A stretch of DNA of 19,343 bases from Pirellulaceae bacterium (GCA_013002105.1 JABDKS010000198.1:1-19343), one strand, 5' to 3'. Positions 1-9,023 are shown, numbered from the stretch's first letter. Notes: generated by a model not told the origin, from the sequence alone. Program-made: numbers and translations.

Positions 1-37
1 TCGCCCTCCCCGTTGGCTCGCTTAGGCTCACCACCGA

Positions 38-87
38 CCCTCCCGCGACAGCGTGTTTTCCAATGGAAAGTCATATGCGCGGGAGGG
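38..87. repeat. Long inverted repeat downstream of the membrane protein gene
   Basis: CCCTCCCGCG at 38-47 is the exact reverse complement of CGCGGGAGGG at 78-87, with a 30-nt spacer. It lies about 110 bp beyond the stop codon of the minus-strand membrane protein gene. It could end that transcript or be a dispersed intergenic palindrome. No T-run follows it on either strand. I see no gene in the rest of 1-197. Confidence 0.5.
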
Positions 88-197
88 TAAAGTGTTGATT
101 GCAAAAGCCGACTTGTGGGTAAAGACAAAGTAGGAACCGGCCCAACAACTACGATTGCTGTAAACATCGCAATCCGCGCCGCGCCTTGCGTTCCCGA

Positions 198-1511
198 TCA
201 CATTCCCACCAGCCAGTAGTCTTCCAACGCCTCGCGCATTTCCATTGTTCCCAGCAGCCATCGTTCGCTCCGCTCGCCAGTCATCCGATTGGACACGCCC
301 AGCACACGCGCCCGAATCGCGGTCGTTGCAATCCCCGAACGCTCAGCCAACGTGTACGAGAGCGCCAATTGATAACGCGCCTGAGGGTAGACCGGTACGG
401 CCAACGCCTCCAAGGACCAGCGATCCAGCGCCAATCGCTGCCATTGGTCACCGTCTTGATTGGGCCGTACGTGCGACTGCACCAAAGGCGGCAACTGTGA
501 AACGGCCGATTGATGAATCTCAACCACGACGCGACTGTTGTGCGGTGAATAGAGCGCCCAGGAGGGCCAGTGATCCCATAGCCCGGCCCGCTCGGTTGCC
601 GGCGCGATCAGGGCGACAACGATTGTACCCATCGCGATCATTCGACCGGGTCCCAGTCGTCGCGATGGATCGCTCTGATGACGCAGCGAAAGCCGAAACA
701 GACTGCGGTATAAGACACGATTGTCGTCGCGTTGATCCGAATGACCTCGTACAAACAAGAACCAAGCTTGAACCATCAGAGCCAGGTTCCAAGTCAAAAC
801 GCCCAAGCTGTGGTGCAAGCCCAACGGCCCCAGAATCAACAGCAGCGACCCATGCAATCCCATCACCAGCAGGCCCGCCCAACGTCTCGTCGACTTCAGC
901 AGCAACAGGGCCCCCACGACCAATTCGGTTAACGGAAACAGGCATGCCAGCCGATGTCGTGTGACGACGTCCAACGAATCGGACATCCCCAGCGGACGAA
1001 GTATCACATCCAAAAAGTCTTGGCCGACTGTGTGAACAAACTGGTAATCCAGTTTTCCCAGTGCGCTGTAGATGTAAACGCTTGCGGCTAGCGGTATCAG
1101 CCACTTTTTTGCCGCGTTGGGTCGCGTCGACGCAAACACGGTCGCGTAGATCGCGGTTTGATAGGCCCAGGGTTGCAAGCGGTGCTGATCGATCAGGAAC
1201 GAGGCAATCAGTCCGACAGCGACGAACCACCAGGCAATCCGAAAGCGTATTGGGTCCAATGCGATCATCCCAGCCGATAACACAATGGCAACCAATGGGA
1301 GCCATCCGATCCATGGTCGAGGTGGGATTGCCCAAAAAAACATCGCCACCGGCGGCACATCGACTTGAACAACCCACAACCGAAATGTCACGGCGATCAA
1401 GATCAACAGAAATGCGGCCCAGACACGCGGAAATGCCCAGTGCGGTTCATGATCGATCTTGTGATGTTTCAACGAGGAGTGTCCGTCGCGTGTGGAATAC
1501 AATGGCGGCAT
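198..1511 (-). CDS. Multi-pass membrane protein, MauE/DoxX- or HTTM-like
   Basis: A 437-residue integral membrane protein with about seven or eight hydrophobic segments in the first 320 residues. The first is near residues 31-48 and the last starts MIAMGTIVVALIAPA. A soluble tail of about 120 residues follows, probably outside the cytoplasm. The segment SALGKLDYQFVHTVGQDFL resembles the conserved stretch of MauE/DoxX-like and HTTM-type proteins of planctomycetes, where a short motif around K-L-D follows a helix. No catalytic motif is visible, and family membership rests on this resemblance only. The ATG at 1511 is the first start in the frame; its ribosome site is poor, as for many genes here. 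It is divergent from the zinc-ribbon gene with 36 bp between start codons, so the two promoters must overlap the genes or each other. The role is unknown; redox-partner or quinone-linked functions are only possibilities. Confidence 0.7.
   Translation of the reverse strand: MPPLYSTRDGHSSLKHHKIDHEPHWAFPRVWAAFLLILIAVTFRLWVVQVDVPPVAMFFWAIPPRPWIGWLPLVAIVLSAGMIALDPIRFRIAWWFVAVGLIASFLIDQHRLQPWAYQTAIYATVFASTRPNAAKKWLIPLAASVYIYSALGKLDYQFVHTVGQDFLDVILRPLGMSDSLDVVTRHRLACLFPLTELVVGALLLLKSTRRWAGLLVMGLHGSLLLILGPLGLHHSLGVLTWNLALMVQAWFLFVRGHSDQRDDNRVLYRSLFRLSLRHQSDPSRRLGPGRMIAMGTIVVALIAPATERAGLWDHWPSWALYSPHNSRVVVEIHQSAVSQLPPLVQSHVRPNQDGDQWQRLALDRWSLEALAVPVYPQARYQLALSYTLAERSGIATTAIRARVLGVSNRMTGERSERWLLGTMEMREALEDYWLVGM
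1498..1503 (+). promoter_or_regulatory. Candidate -10 box TACAAT for the zinc-ribbon gene
   Basis: TACAAT lies 50 nt before the chosen ATG at 1548 and belongs to the recurrent TA(G/C)AAT set of this window. No clear TTGACA-like -35 is present. It overlaps the first codons of the divergent membrane protein gene. Confidence 0.35.
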
Positions 1512-1547
1512 TCATTTTTTTCAATCTCATCCTATAGGACCCGCCCA

Positions 1548-2300
1548 ATGAATGAAAACGACGTATTTGAAGTTCAATGCGGCACTTGTAACACCGACTT
1601 TCGCGTCAAAGCCAAGGCGGCTGGTAAAACGATTCGTTGTCCACATTGCCAGAATCCTTGTGAGTTGCCCACGATGCAAGAGATCATGGCGGCTCAAGGA
1701 ATTGAACCTGGGGCCGAATCGAATCCTGCAGGCGATACCGCAGCTGCCGGGGCACCCAATCCCGCCGGTCCCGCACCCGCGGGCGGTGCGGCCAAAGAAA
1801 ACCCGTTTCAATTCGCCGCAGCCGCTTCCGGCGGATCGTCCAAGCCCGCTGGTGGTTTGCCCGACTTCGGAGCGAAAACGGGACCCACCAAAAAATCGGG
1901 GCCAGCTAAGAAGAAACAACCGGCAAAATCACCGGCCAAAGAACCCAACCCATTCGAAGCCCCCGCAGCGACCGGCACGGTCTCGTCAACCGGCACGGCC
2001 AAGGGTCTGCCGGCCAAACGCGTCTATCCGGCGTTGCAGTTCATGCGAACCGTTTATTACGGCTTGGCATGTTTTGTAGGGCTTGGCTGGTCACTCTTTA
2101 TTATTGGCTCACTTTATGTCGTCGTTCAAATGGGCGGTGGCTACATGGCCTGGGCCATCCAAGCATTCACCACCACGATCGGAACGGCAGTGATGATGGG
2201 CACGCTGATCGCGTTTGCCGAGATGATCAAATTGGCAATGGACGTTCAAGACAACACCCTGGCGACCGCGCACAGCACGGCAGCCCACGTCCCCGGTTAG
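1548..2300 (+). CDS. Zinc-ribbon, Pro/Ala-rich membrane protein
   Basis: The protein has 250 residues from the ATG at 1548. The reading frame is open further upstream, but that part overlaps the divergent gene and has no protein-like character. Residues 11-34 hold two CxxC pairs (CGTC at 11-14, CPHC at 31-34) in the layout of an MJ0042/zinc-ribbon finger. This is a short N-terminal finger often found in planctomycete and myxobacterial membrane proteins. Residues about 50-155 are a low-complexity linker rich in Pro, Ala, Lys and Gly. Two hydrophobic helices follow (about 172-194 and 203-227), then a short polar tail. I infer a cytoplasmic zinc finger tethered to the inner membrane. The function is unknown. 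The thioredoxin gene follows 58 bp downstream with its own candidate -10 box. Confidence 0.8.
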   Translation: MNENDVFEVQCGTCNTDFRVKAKAAGKTIRCPHCQNPCELPTMQEIMAAQGIEPGAESNPAGDTAAAGAPNPAGPAPAGGAAKENPFQFAAAASGGSSKPAGGLPDFGAKTGPTKKSGPAKKKQPAKSPAKEPNPFEAPAATGTVSSTGTAKGLPAKRVYPALQFMRTVYYGLACFVGLGWSLFIIGSLYVVVQMGGGYMAWAIQAFTTTIGTAVMMGTLIAFAEMIKLAMDVQDNTLATAHSTAAHVPG

Positions 2301-2309
2301 CTTGCGTTG

Positions 2310-2315
2310 TACAAT
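2310..2315 (+). promoter_or_regulatory. Candidate -10 box TACAAT for the thioredoxin-domain gene
   Basis: TACAAT sits 49 nt before the ATG at 2359. Its presence argues that translation begins at the signal-peptide methionines (2359 or 2362) and not at the upstream TTG (2302) or ATG (2314), which would lie within or beside the promoter. Confidence 0.35.
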
Positions 2316-2358
2316 GACCGATTCAGACAACCCTGTCCTTCACTTCCTCAAGACGTCC

Positions 2359-3537
2359 ATGATGTTCAAATACTTCTACATTGCAGTGGTTGTTTGTTGC
2401 CAACCGATGTTGTGGGTTCAAGCCGAACTTCCGCCCGATTTTCATCGGATGAAAATTGGGGAGTCGGCGCCCGACTTCAAATTGCCCGGCATTGATGGTC
2501 GCGATTGGACGTTGGCTGATTTTGACAAGTCAAAAGTTTTGGTGGTCTATTTCACCTCCAATCACTGCCCGGTTTGCCACGCCCACGACCCGCGACTGAT
2601 GACGTTGCTCGGGGAACTCCAAGGCGAGGACCTTGCCGTCGTCGCGATCAATCCCAACTCCGGTGACGGACTGCGCGTCGACGAACTGGGGTACTCCAAA
2701 TACGACGACAGCTTTGAACACATGAAACTGTATGCTCGCGACGAAGGGTTTACGTTTCCCTATTTGTACGATGGCGAAACGCAGGCGATCGCCAAGAAGT
2801 ATGGATGCCTGGCCACGCCGCACGTATTTATCTTTGATCAGCAACGCAAGCTTCGCTACCAAGGACGATTTGACGATTCACGTTATCCCGATCCGGCCAC
2901 CGTCAAAAAGCAGGATGCCCGCAACGCGATTGTGGCGTTGCTGGCCGACAAACCGGTGGAGGTGACCGAGACGAAACCGTTCGGTTGTTCGACCAAATGG
3001 CGCGAGAAAATTTCGGCAGTCACGCAAGACAATGAAGCTTGGGAAAGGGCCGATGTGACGCTCGACGAGATCGACGCAGCAGGCATTGCAGCGTTAGTGA
3101 AGAATCCGACCGACAAGTACCGGTTGTTCAACGTGTGGTCGACCACGTGTGAACCCTGCATCGAAGAATTCCCCGGACTGATTCGTGTCTCGCGCCGAAT
3201 GGGACTACGGAAATTTGAATTGATCACGATCACCACCGATTTACCCAAGGATCACGACCGAGCCCTCGCATTTTTGGATCGACAACGCGCGGCGCTGCCC
3301 AAGCGACTCAAGGCATCATTGGAGGCCGAGGGCCGCAAGAGCAACAACTATCTGTTCACCCAGGCGAGCATGGATTCGTTGATCGAGGCGCTCGATCCGC
3401 AATGGGAAGGTCCCCAGCCGCACACGATCTTGGTCGCACCGGGCGGTAAAGTCGTCTTCCGTCACAACGGCAAGATCGCCGAAGAAACCCTGTTGTCAGC
3501 CGTCCTCAAAGAAATGACCACCGGCTACCAACCCTAG
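2359..3537 (+). CDS. Exported protein with two thioredoxin-like domains
   Basis: The protein has 392 residues from the ATG at 2359; a second ATG follows directly. The first 22 residues form a signal peptide ending near VQA. Domain 1 (about residues 30-200) is an AhpC/TSA-redoxin-type fold with GESAPDFKLPG, the active site HCPVC (C70, C73) and a cis-Pro loop CLATPH (P154). Domain 2 (about 225-390) is a TlpA-like thioredoxin fold with the active site TTCEPC (C264, C267). Known single-domain relatives reduce disulfides or peroxides in the envelope, for example in cytochrome c maturation. I infer a periplasmic thiol-disulfide protein. Two intact CxxC sites in one chain could relay electrons from one domain to the other. 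The start has no good Shine-Dalgarno sequence. The substrate is unknown. Confidence 0.88.
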   Translation: MMFKYFYIAVVVCCQPMLWVQAELPPDFHRMKIGESAPDFKLPGIDGRDWTLADFDKSKVLVVYFTSNHCPVCHAHDPRLMTLLGELQGEDLAVVAINPNSGDGLRVDELGYSKYDDSFEHMKLYARDEGFTFPYLYDGETQAIAKKYGCLATPHVFIFDQQRKLRYQGRFDDSRYPDPATVKKQDARNAIVALLADKPVEVTETKPFGCSTKWREKISAVTQDNEAWERADVTLDEIDAAGIAALVKNPTDKYRLFNVWSTTCEPCIEEFPGLIRVSRRMGLRKFELITITTDLPKDHDRALAFLDRQRAALPKRLKASLEAEGRKSNNYLFTQASMDSLIEALDPQWEGPQPHTILVAPGGKVVFRHNGKIAEETLLSAVLKEMTTGYQP

Positions 3538-3539
3538 GT

Positions 3540-3654
3540 CCCAGCCGTAAAACGGACTTCAGTCCGTTACCAACAACTACCCAGCCGTAGAACGGACTTT
3601 AGTCCGTTACCAACCAACTCCCAGCCGTAAAACGGACTTCAGTCCGTTACCAGC
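3540..3654. repeat. Three tandem 40-bp palindromic intergenic repeats
   Basis: A unit of exactly 40 bp occurs three times (starting near 3540, 3580 and 3620), with only a few base changes. Each carries the inverted repeat AACGGACT-tc-AGTCCGTT (8-bp arms; loop TC or TT). The block fills the gap between the thioredoxin gene and the M28 gene, starting 2 bp after the stop codon. No T-run follows, so it is better read as a REP-like element than as a standard terminator. It may still stabilise or end the upstream mRNA. Confidence 0.8.
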
Positions 3655-3731
3655 ATGGCCCCAAATCGCGCCCTCACACAGCGCGCCCATACACAGCGAG
3701 CCCGATCGTTTTCCACCGAAAACGTGCTTCC

Positions 3732-4772
3732 ATGATGAACGACGCATCCAAACTCCGATCCGACGTGGAGGCGATTGCAACGTCGGACGGACGCCAAGTG
3801 GGAACCGATGGACACACCCGCGCAAAAAAACTGTTGCTCCAGCGTCTCGGCGACTTGGGTTTGGATCCGTACCTGAATGATTCATACGAACTGCCGTACG
3901 AATCGAGTCAGCAATCGTTCGCCAATCTGGTCGGAGTGGTTCCCGGTACCGATCCAACCCGCGATCCAATTCTGATTGGTGCCCACTATGACAGCGTGAT
4001 TCCGTCCTACTGTGCCGACGACAATGCTGCGGCGGTGGCGATCACGCTGCTGGCGGCAGAAAAGATCAAGCCGTTGCAGCTCGATCGCGATCTTGTCATT
4101 GCGTTATTCGACGCAGAGGAACCACCGTACTTTTTAAGTGAGGACATGGGGTCCACTCGGTTCGTCCGCGAGCAAAATCGCACGAAGAAATTTCATGCCG
4201 CGATCATCATGGATCTGGTAGGACACGATGTGGAACTGACATTGCCGGGACTTGAGGGTGCGGCCACCGCGGCAGCCGGTTTGTTATTCATGACCGGAGC
4301 GGAAAGCCACGCGGCGCTCCCCAATGTGGTCAGACACTGTCTACCCGATTGCGAGTTGCCTGTCGTCGCATCACTCAATCGCAACGTCGGTGATATGAGC
4401 GATCACCACGCCTTTCGACTTGACTCGGTCCCCTATCTGTTCTTGTCGTGTGGGCGATGGCAACATTACCACCAGATTTCCGACACGCCGGACAAGTTGA
4501 ACTACGACAAGATGGCGAATATCTGCGAACTGGTTGTGCAACTTTGCCGAAGGCTTTCGACAACGGAGCTCCCGCGTTCGGAGCAGCCCGCGACAGCCGA
4601 GCAGTTGGAAAATGGCTTCGTCGACACGACCCAGTTCGAGTTAGAACTCATTCGCGGCGTCTTCGGCGACGCGCTCGATCTATTTCTTGACGCCCTCGAG
4701 ATGAAATCGCTCGACTCACGGGCGGATCTCAACCAGCTGGCGTCACGGCTACAGAGCTTTTTTGAAATTTGA
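3732..4772 (+). CDS. M28-family zinc metallopeptidase
   Basis: The protein has 346 residues with no signal peptide, so it is probably cytoplasmic. The M28 (aminopeptidase S / glutaminyl-cyclase-like) metal site is complete: GAHYDSV (H85, D87), CADDNAA (D96/D97), FDAEEPP (E129/E130), MDLVGHD (D151) and HYHQISDTPDKL (H237). In the family, His, the bridging Asp, Glu, Asp and His bind two zinc ions, with the first Glu of the EE pair as general base. The known fold ends near residue 270, and the last 70 residues are an extra, mostly helical acidic tail. ATG at 3732 and 3735 are adjacent and either may start. The substrate, whether N-terminal amino acids or a modified peptide, cannot be told from sequence. 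It lies downstream of the palindromic repeats and has no visible operon partner. Confidence 0.9.
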   Translation: MMNDASKLRSDVEAIATSDGRQVGTDGHTRAKKLLLQRLGDLGLDPYLNDSYELPYESSQQSFANLVGVVPGTDPTRDPILIGAHYDSVIPSYCADDNAAAVAITLLAAEKIKPLQLDRDLVIALFDAEEPPYFLSEDMGSTRFVREQNRTKKFHAAIIMDLVGHDVELTLPGLEGAATAAAGLLFMTGAESHAALPNVVRHCLPDCELPVVASLNRNVGDMSDHHAFRLDSVPYLFLSCGRWQHYHQISDTPDKLNYDKMANICELVVQLCRRLSTTELPRSEQPATAEQLENGFVDTTQFELELIRGVFGDALDLFLDALEMKSLDSRADLNQLASRLQSFFEI

Positions 4773-4876
4773 ACCCCGAGCGTCCGTCTTAACGTTCAAT
4801 AGGCACGCCAATGGTGCTCGTTCAAGTGAAAAATCGGGGGTACGCATTGGGCACCGCGTTAGGAAGCCGCGTTGTG

Positions 4877-4882
4877 TAGAAT
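4877..4882 (+). promoter_or_regulatory. Candidate -10 box TAGAAT for the PSCyt/DUF1553 gene
   Basis: TAGAAT is preceded by TTGTG and lies 48 nt before the ATG at 4925. No convincing -35 is seen at 16-19 bp spacing. Confidence 0.4.
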
Positions 4883-4924
4883 AGGGACCCCGCCTCCTAT
4901 CCCACCCGAACTGATTTCTTGTTC

Positions 4925-7255
4925 ATGTTTTGTCGCGCAATCCTACTAGCGATTGGCTTGTTAGGGCCCACGGTCGCCGCGATCGCCGACGGCACACATT
5001 CCAATTCCGGCGAATTGGAATTCTTCGAGCGTAAGATTCGCCCCTTGCTGAGCGAACATTGTTTCTCGTGTCACTCGGCAGATGCAAAAGTTGTTCACGG
5101 CGGGCTACGATTGGATACCGGCGATGCAGTGGCGATCGGGGGCGATAGCGGAGCGATGGTGGTTGCCGGTAAACCTGACGAGAGTTTGTTGATCCGAGCG
5201 ATCCAGTACGACGGCGATCTTCAAATGCCGCCCAAGGGCAAGCTTTCCGCTGGCGACATCGCCCTGCTGACCCAGTGGGTGGCGCGCGGGGCGCATTTTC
5301 CCAAGTCCGCTAAAACTACCCCGCGCAGCGACGGCAAGATTGATTTTGCGACTCGGCGCGAGTTCTGGTCCTTTCGCAACCTGCAAGTACAGTCGCTGCC
5401 GCAGGTTCAGAATAGCAATTGGCCGCAGGGCCGAATCGATACCTTTGTGTTGTCGGCGATCGAGCGCAACGGACTATCCCCGTCGCCACCATCGGATCGC
5501 GCGACATTGATTCGTCGGTTGTGGTTTGACTTGACCGGCGTGCCGCCTACACCTCGGCAAGTTCGTCAATTCGTCGATGACAGATCACCGCACGCGTACC
5601 GGCGTTTGGTAGATCGTCTGTTGGCGTCGCCGCAGTATGGCGAAAAGTGGGCCAGATGGTGGTTGGATCTGGCACGTTACACGGACCGAACAGCAAGCTG
5701 GCTGTACCAGTCGGGACAATCGCATTTGTATCGCGACTGGGTCGTACAGTCTGTCAACGAAGACGTTCCGTATGACGCGTTTATTCACCGTCAGCTGGCC
5801 ACCGACTTGATGAACGAAACGGACCCCAATGATCGTGCGGCACTGGGTTTCATCAGCCTTAGCCCGACTTATTGGAAAGAACTCAAGCTGCCGTGCGAGA
5901 TCATCAATGTGATTGTCGCCGACGAATGGGAAGAACGCGTGGACGCTGTTTCACGCACCTTCCTGGGTCTGACCGTAGCTTGCGCACGATGCCACGATCA
6001 CAAGTTCGATCCGATTAGCACCGAAGACTACTACGCACTGGCGGGAGTGTTTGCCAGTTGCCGACAAATCGAACGGCCGCTGATTTCCGATGACGAATAC
6101 GAACCGGTGCGGTTGGCGAAAGCTGACGTGGCCAAGCTGGAATCGCAAGTCCAGGAGTTAAAAAAACAAAAGCCGTTGCCAAACGAGAAAATCGACGAAC
6201 TCACCTCCGACATTCAGCGTCTCAAAACAACAACGCCGCTGTACGACACCCCGATGGCCGCTGCCCTATCCGAAGAAACGATGGTGGTCGTCCGCGCTGG
6301 CAAAACGCCGCAAGATGGTACTCGACTGGAATACCGCGGTGAGCCACGCGACCTGCCAGCGTTCATTCGCGGCAATCCGAATCGACCCGGGCCGATCATT
6401 CCGCGCCGGTTTTTAACGGTCTTGTCGGATCATCCGCAGCCCTTTCAACACGGCAGTGGCCGACTGGAATTGGCGCAGTCGATAACCGATGATGCCGCAT
6501 CACTAACGGCCCGTGTGATCGTCAATCGCGTCTGGCTGGAACACTTTGGACAAGGGATTGTCGCGACCCCCAGCAACTTTGGTGTTCAAGGTGACCGGCC
6601 ATCGCACCCCGAACTATTGGATGACTTGGCAGCGCGATTCATTGCCGGTGGCTGGTCATTCAAGAAACTCCATCGCGAAATATTGCTGTCGTCCACCTGG
6701 CAACAATCATCCGACGACAGCCCGCCGGAGACAGATCCCGATAATCGCTTGCTGTCTCGCATGAACCGCCGGCGGTTGACCTTCGAACAGTGGCGCGACG
6801 CCATGCTGGTGGCGACTGCCGCGGCGGATTTTCAACAAGGTGGACCATCGTTGGAGATCGATTTGACAAGCAATCATCGCCGCACCTTGTATGCGACCGT
6901 CCATCGACGCGATATGTCGCCGACGTTCATGGTGCACGATTTCCCCGATCCAACCCAACACAGTCCGATGCGTTCATCGACTGTTACCGCGCTTCAGGGA
7001 CTCTATGCCCTCAATGGGCCTTTGTTGGCCGATCAAGCGGAGAAACTGGTGAGCCGACTCGATCGCGAAGTGGGCAAAGAGAATTCACAGCGAATCGACC
7101 GCGCCTATCGGTTACTGTTTTCACGTCCGCCCACGAAACACGAAAAGGCATGGGGACTCGCGTTTTTGCAAACCGCGCAACATGAAAACGAATCGCGATG
7201 GCAACAATATGCACACGTCCTGCTGGCCTCCAACGAGTTCCTATTTATCGATTAA
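4925..7255 (+). CDS. Planctomycete c-type cytochrome protein, PSCyt1-DUF1549-DUF1553
   Basis: The protein has 776 residues from the ATG at 4925; a TTG two codons earlier is less likely. A signal peptide covers residues 1-22. Residues about 30-120 are the planctomycete cytochrome domain PSCyt1 with the haem motif CFSCH (C46, C49, H50). DUF1549 (PSCyt2) follows from about 165 to 370 and ends with a second CxxCH motif, CARCH (C353-H357), inside the typical VACARCHDHKFDPI signature. A short charged coiled-coil-like stretch (about 395-435) leads into DUF1553 (PSD1, about 505-760). The whole family architecture is present. Such proteins are exported and almost always encoded beside a DUF1501 gene, as here. 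Their biochemical role is not established; roles in polysaccharide or sulfated-glycan use at the envelope have been suggested. The next gene starts 192 bp downstream with its own candidate promoter. Confidence 0.95.
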   Translation: MFCRAILLAIGLLGPTVAAIADGTHSNSGELEFFERKIRPLLSEHCFSCHSADAKVVHGGLRLDTGDAVAIGGDSGAMVVAGKPDESLLIRAIQYDGDLQMPPKGKLSAGDIALLTQWVARGAHFPKSAKTTPRSDGKIDFATRREFWSFRNLQVQSLPQVQNSNWPQGRIDTFVLSAIERNGLSPSPPSDRATLIRRLWFDLTGVPPTPRQVRQFVDDRSPHAYRRLVDRLLASPQYGEKWARWWLDLARYTDRTASWLYQSGQSHLYRDWVVQSVNEDVPYDAFIHRQLATDLMNETDPNDRAALGFISLSPTYWKELKLPCEIINVIVADEWEERVDAVSRTFLGLTVACARCHDHKFDPISTEDYYALAGVFASCRQIERPLISDDEYEPVRLAKADVAKLESQVQELKKQKPLPNEKIDELTSDIQRLKTTTPLYDTPMAAALSEETMVVVRAGKTPQDGTRLEYRGEPRDLPAFIRGNPNRPGPIIPRRFLTVLSDHPQPFQHGSGRLELAQSITDDAASLTARVIVNRVWLEHFGQGIVATPSNFGVQGDRPSHPELLDDLAARFIAGGWSFKKLHREILLSSTWQQSSDDSPPETDPDNRLLSRMNRRRLTFEQWRDAMLVATAAADFQQGGPSLEIDLTSNHRRTLYATVHRRDMSPTFMVHDFPDPTQHSPMRSSTVTALQGLYALNGPLLADQAEKLVSRLDREVGKENSQRIDRAYRLLFSRPPTKHEKAWGLAFLQTAQHENESRWQQYAHVLLASNEFLFID

Positions 7256-7379
7256 CGAATGACACCCACCCGGATGCGGTCAGGATTTTGCATGGATTGG
7301 CGTAAGTCATTTCGGCGTAGCGGCCGGACAGGGCAATATGCGTGATCACCGAGTTCGTATCGCCAGCACACATCGCTGG

Positions 7380-7385
7380 TAGAAT
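7380..7385 (+). promoter_or_regulatory. Candidate -10 box TAGAAT for the DUF1501 gene
   Basis: TAGAAT is preceded by CTGG and lies 68 nt before the ATG at 7448. Just upstream is a small inverted repeat CCAGC/GCTGG (about 7362-7379). This suggests the DUF1501 gene can be transcribed independently of the PSCyt gene in front of it. Confidence 0.35.
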
Positions 7386-7447
7386 TGACAGATCAACGCA
7401 AACGCATTCATTCGAATCACACAACTCCTTGTAGTCACAACAAACCC

Positions 7448-8836
7448 ATGCCCACCAACCCATCACCATCGCTTGATCGCCGCAGCTTGCTGCATCATTT
7501 TGGCGGCGGCATGGGCATGATTGGCGCCGCCAGTTTGCTGGCCACGCATTCGGCCAGGGCCGCAGATGCGTCTGAATCGGCGACACCGCACTTTCCCGCC
7601 AAGGCAAAACGGGTGATTCACCTGTTCATGAACGGCGGCCCCTTCCAGGCCGACTTGTTTGATCCCAAGCCAGCGCTCGAGAAATACGCCGGACAGAAAC
7701 CTGAGGGGGCCGATTTGTTGACCGAACGGCCCACAGGCGGGCTGCTACCGTCGCCGTTTCGATTTCAACCCTGCGGTGAAAGCGGCGTTCCGGTCAGTGA
7801 ATTGCTACCGAAGCTCCGTCAGCACATCGACGACATTTGTGTGCTGCGATCCCTGCACGCCGACAATCCCAATCACGGGCCGGCGCTGCTGCAGATGAAC
7901 AATGGAACAATTGTTCCAACCAGGCCCAGCATGGGCGCCTGGTTTCTGTACGGACTGGGCAGCGAAAACGACGATCTGCCGGGATACATCGTGCTCTGCC
8001 CGGGTCGGCCGGTCCGTTTTTCGATTCTTTGGAACAGCGCGTTCTTGCCGTCAAAGTATCAAGGCACCTATATCAATCATGCCAAGATTCAGCCGGACCA
8101 GATGATCCCCAACTTGAGCAATGCTCGTTGGGACGCATCGACCCAGCGCGAGCAGCTGGATCTATTGCGACAGATTAACACAGCCCACATGGCCGCGCGC
8201 GGGAATGATTCGATTCTCGGTGCCCGCATTGAAGCGATGGAAACCGCCTTTCGGATGCAAACCGAAGCGAGCGACGCATTCGATTTGAATCGCGAAACCA
8301 AACTGACGCGAGAGGCCTACGGCAGCGGACATTTCGCAAACGGATGTCTACTCGCGCGACGTTTGGTGGAACGAGGCGTGCGGTTCGTGCAGGTGTACTA
8401 CGGCAACGGACAGCCCTGGGACACGCACAGTGACCACGATACGAAAGTACCGAAACTCTGTCACAACATTGACCAACCAATCGCCGCTTTGCTGGCCGAC
8501 TTGAAGCAGCGTGGTTTATTGGACGACACCTTGATCGTCTGGGGCGGCGAGTTTGGCCGCACACCGACGTCCGAGAACGGCACGGGCCGCGACCACAATC
8601 ATCACGGATTCACCATGTGGATGGCAGGCGGCGGCGTCAAAGGAGGAATGACCTACGGCGAAACCGATGAATTTGGATTCAAAGCCCAGACCGACAAAGT
8701 GCATGTGCATGATCTGCATGCAACCATTCTTCATCTGCTGGGCCTTGACCACGAACGTCTGACCTATCGCCACGCCGGCCGCGATTACCGACTCACGGAC
8801 GTCTACGGACGAGTCGTCGACGAAATCATCGCGTAA
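7448..8836 (+). CDS. DUF1501 protein with twin-arginine signal
   Basis: The protein has 462 residues from the ATG at 7448. The open frame extends upstream to a TTG at 7385, but that overlaps the candidate -10 box and would bury the signal peptide. The N-terminus LDRRSLLHHF (R11-R12) with a glycine-rich hydrophobic stretch ending in SARA-AD is a Tat signal, as is usual in DUF1501 proteins. This implies folding with a cofactor before export. The body shows family landmarks: FMNGGPFQADLFDPKP, the WDTHSDHD segment, IVWGGEFGRTP and GRDHNHHGFTMWMAGGG. Known relatives adopt an alkaline-phosphatase/sulfatase-like fold, and the His/Asp clusters could bind metal. The enzymatic activity is not established. 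It is the standard partner of the PSCyt/DUF1553 protein encoded 192 bp upstream on the same strand. Confidence 0.95.
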   Translation: MPTNPSPSLDRRSLLHHFGGGMGMIGAASLLATHSARAADASESATPHFPAKAKRVIHLFMNGGPFQADLFDPKPALEKYAGQKPEGADLLTERPTGGLLPSPFRFQPCGESGVPVSELLPKLRQHIDDICVLRSLHADNPNHGPALLQMNNGTIVPTRPSMGAWFLYGLGSENDDLPGYIVLCPGRPVRFSILWNSAFLPSKYQGTYINHAKIQPDQMIPNLSNARWDASTQREQLDLLRQINTAHMAARGNDSILGARIEAMETAFRMQTEASDAFDLNRETKLTREAYGSGHFANGCLLARRLVERGVRFVQVYYGNGQPWDTHSDHDTKVPKLCHNIDQPIAALLADLKQRGLLDDTLIVWGGEFGRTPTSENGTGRDHNHHGFTMWMAGGGVKGGMTYGETDEFGFKAQTDKVHVHDLHATILHLLGLDHERLTYRHAGRDYRLTDVYGRVVDEIIA

Positions 8837-9023
8837 GCAAAGTCCTCTTTCGCTACGCGGAGACGACAATAGCGAGTCTGATTACAACGGATTTGCGGAT
8901 TTCCGTAACGTCATCCTTCAGATTGCGCCGGATAACATACTGAGAATTCAAACCCTTGTTCGTTGGAGCCGATCCTGTGAAGAGTCAAGGAAGGTTGATA
9001 TCGCCCATTTCAGTGAGACAAGG

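Noticed and set aside
1365..1547. 61-residue N-terminal extension of the zinc-ribbon protein
   Set aside because: It overlaps the divergent gene, reads through the candidate promoter, and has no protein-like features; the finger sits normally at the N-terminus from 1548.
3540..3654. Short regular repeats suggesting a CRISPR array
   Set aside because: Only three units of 40 bp with the sequence between the palindromes almost the same in each, no variable spacers and no cas genes.
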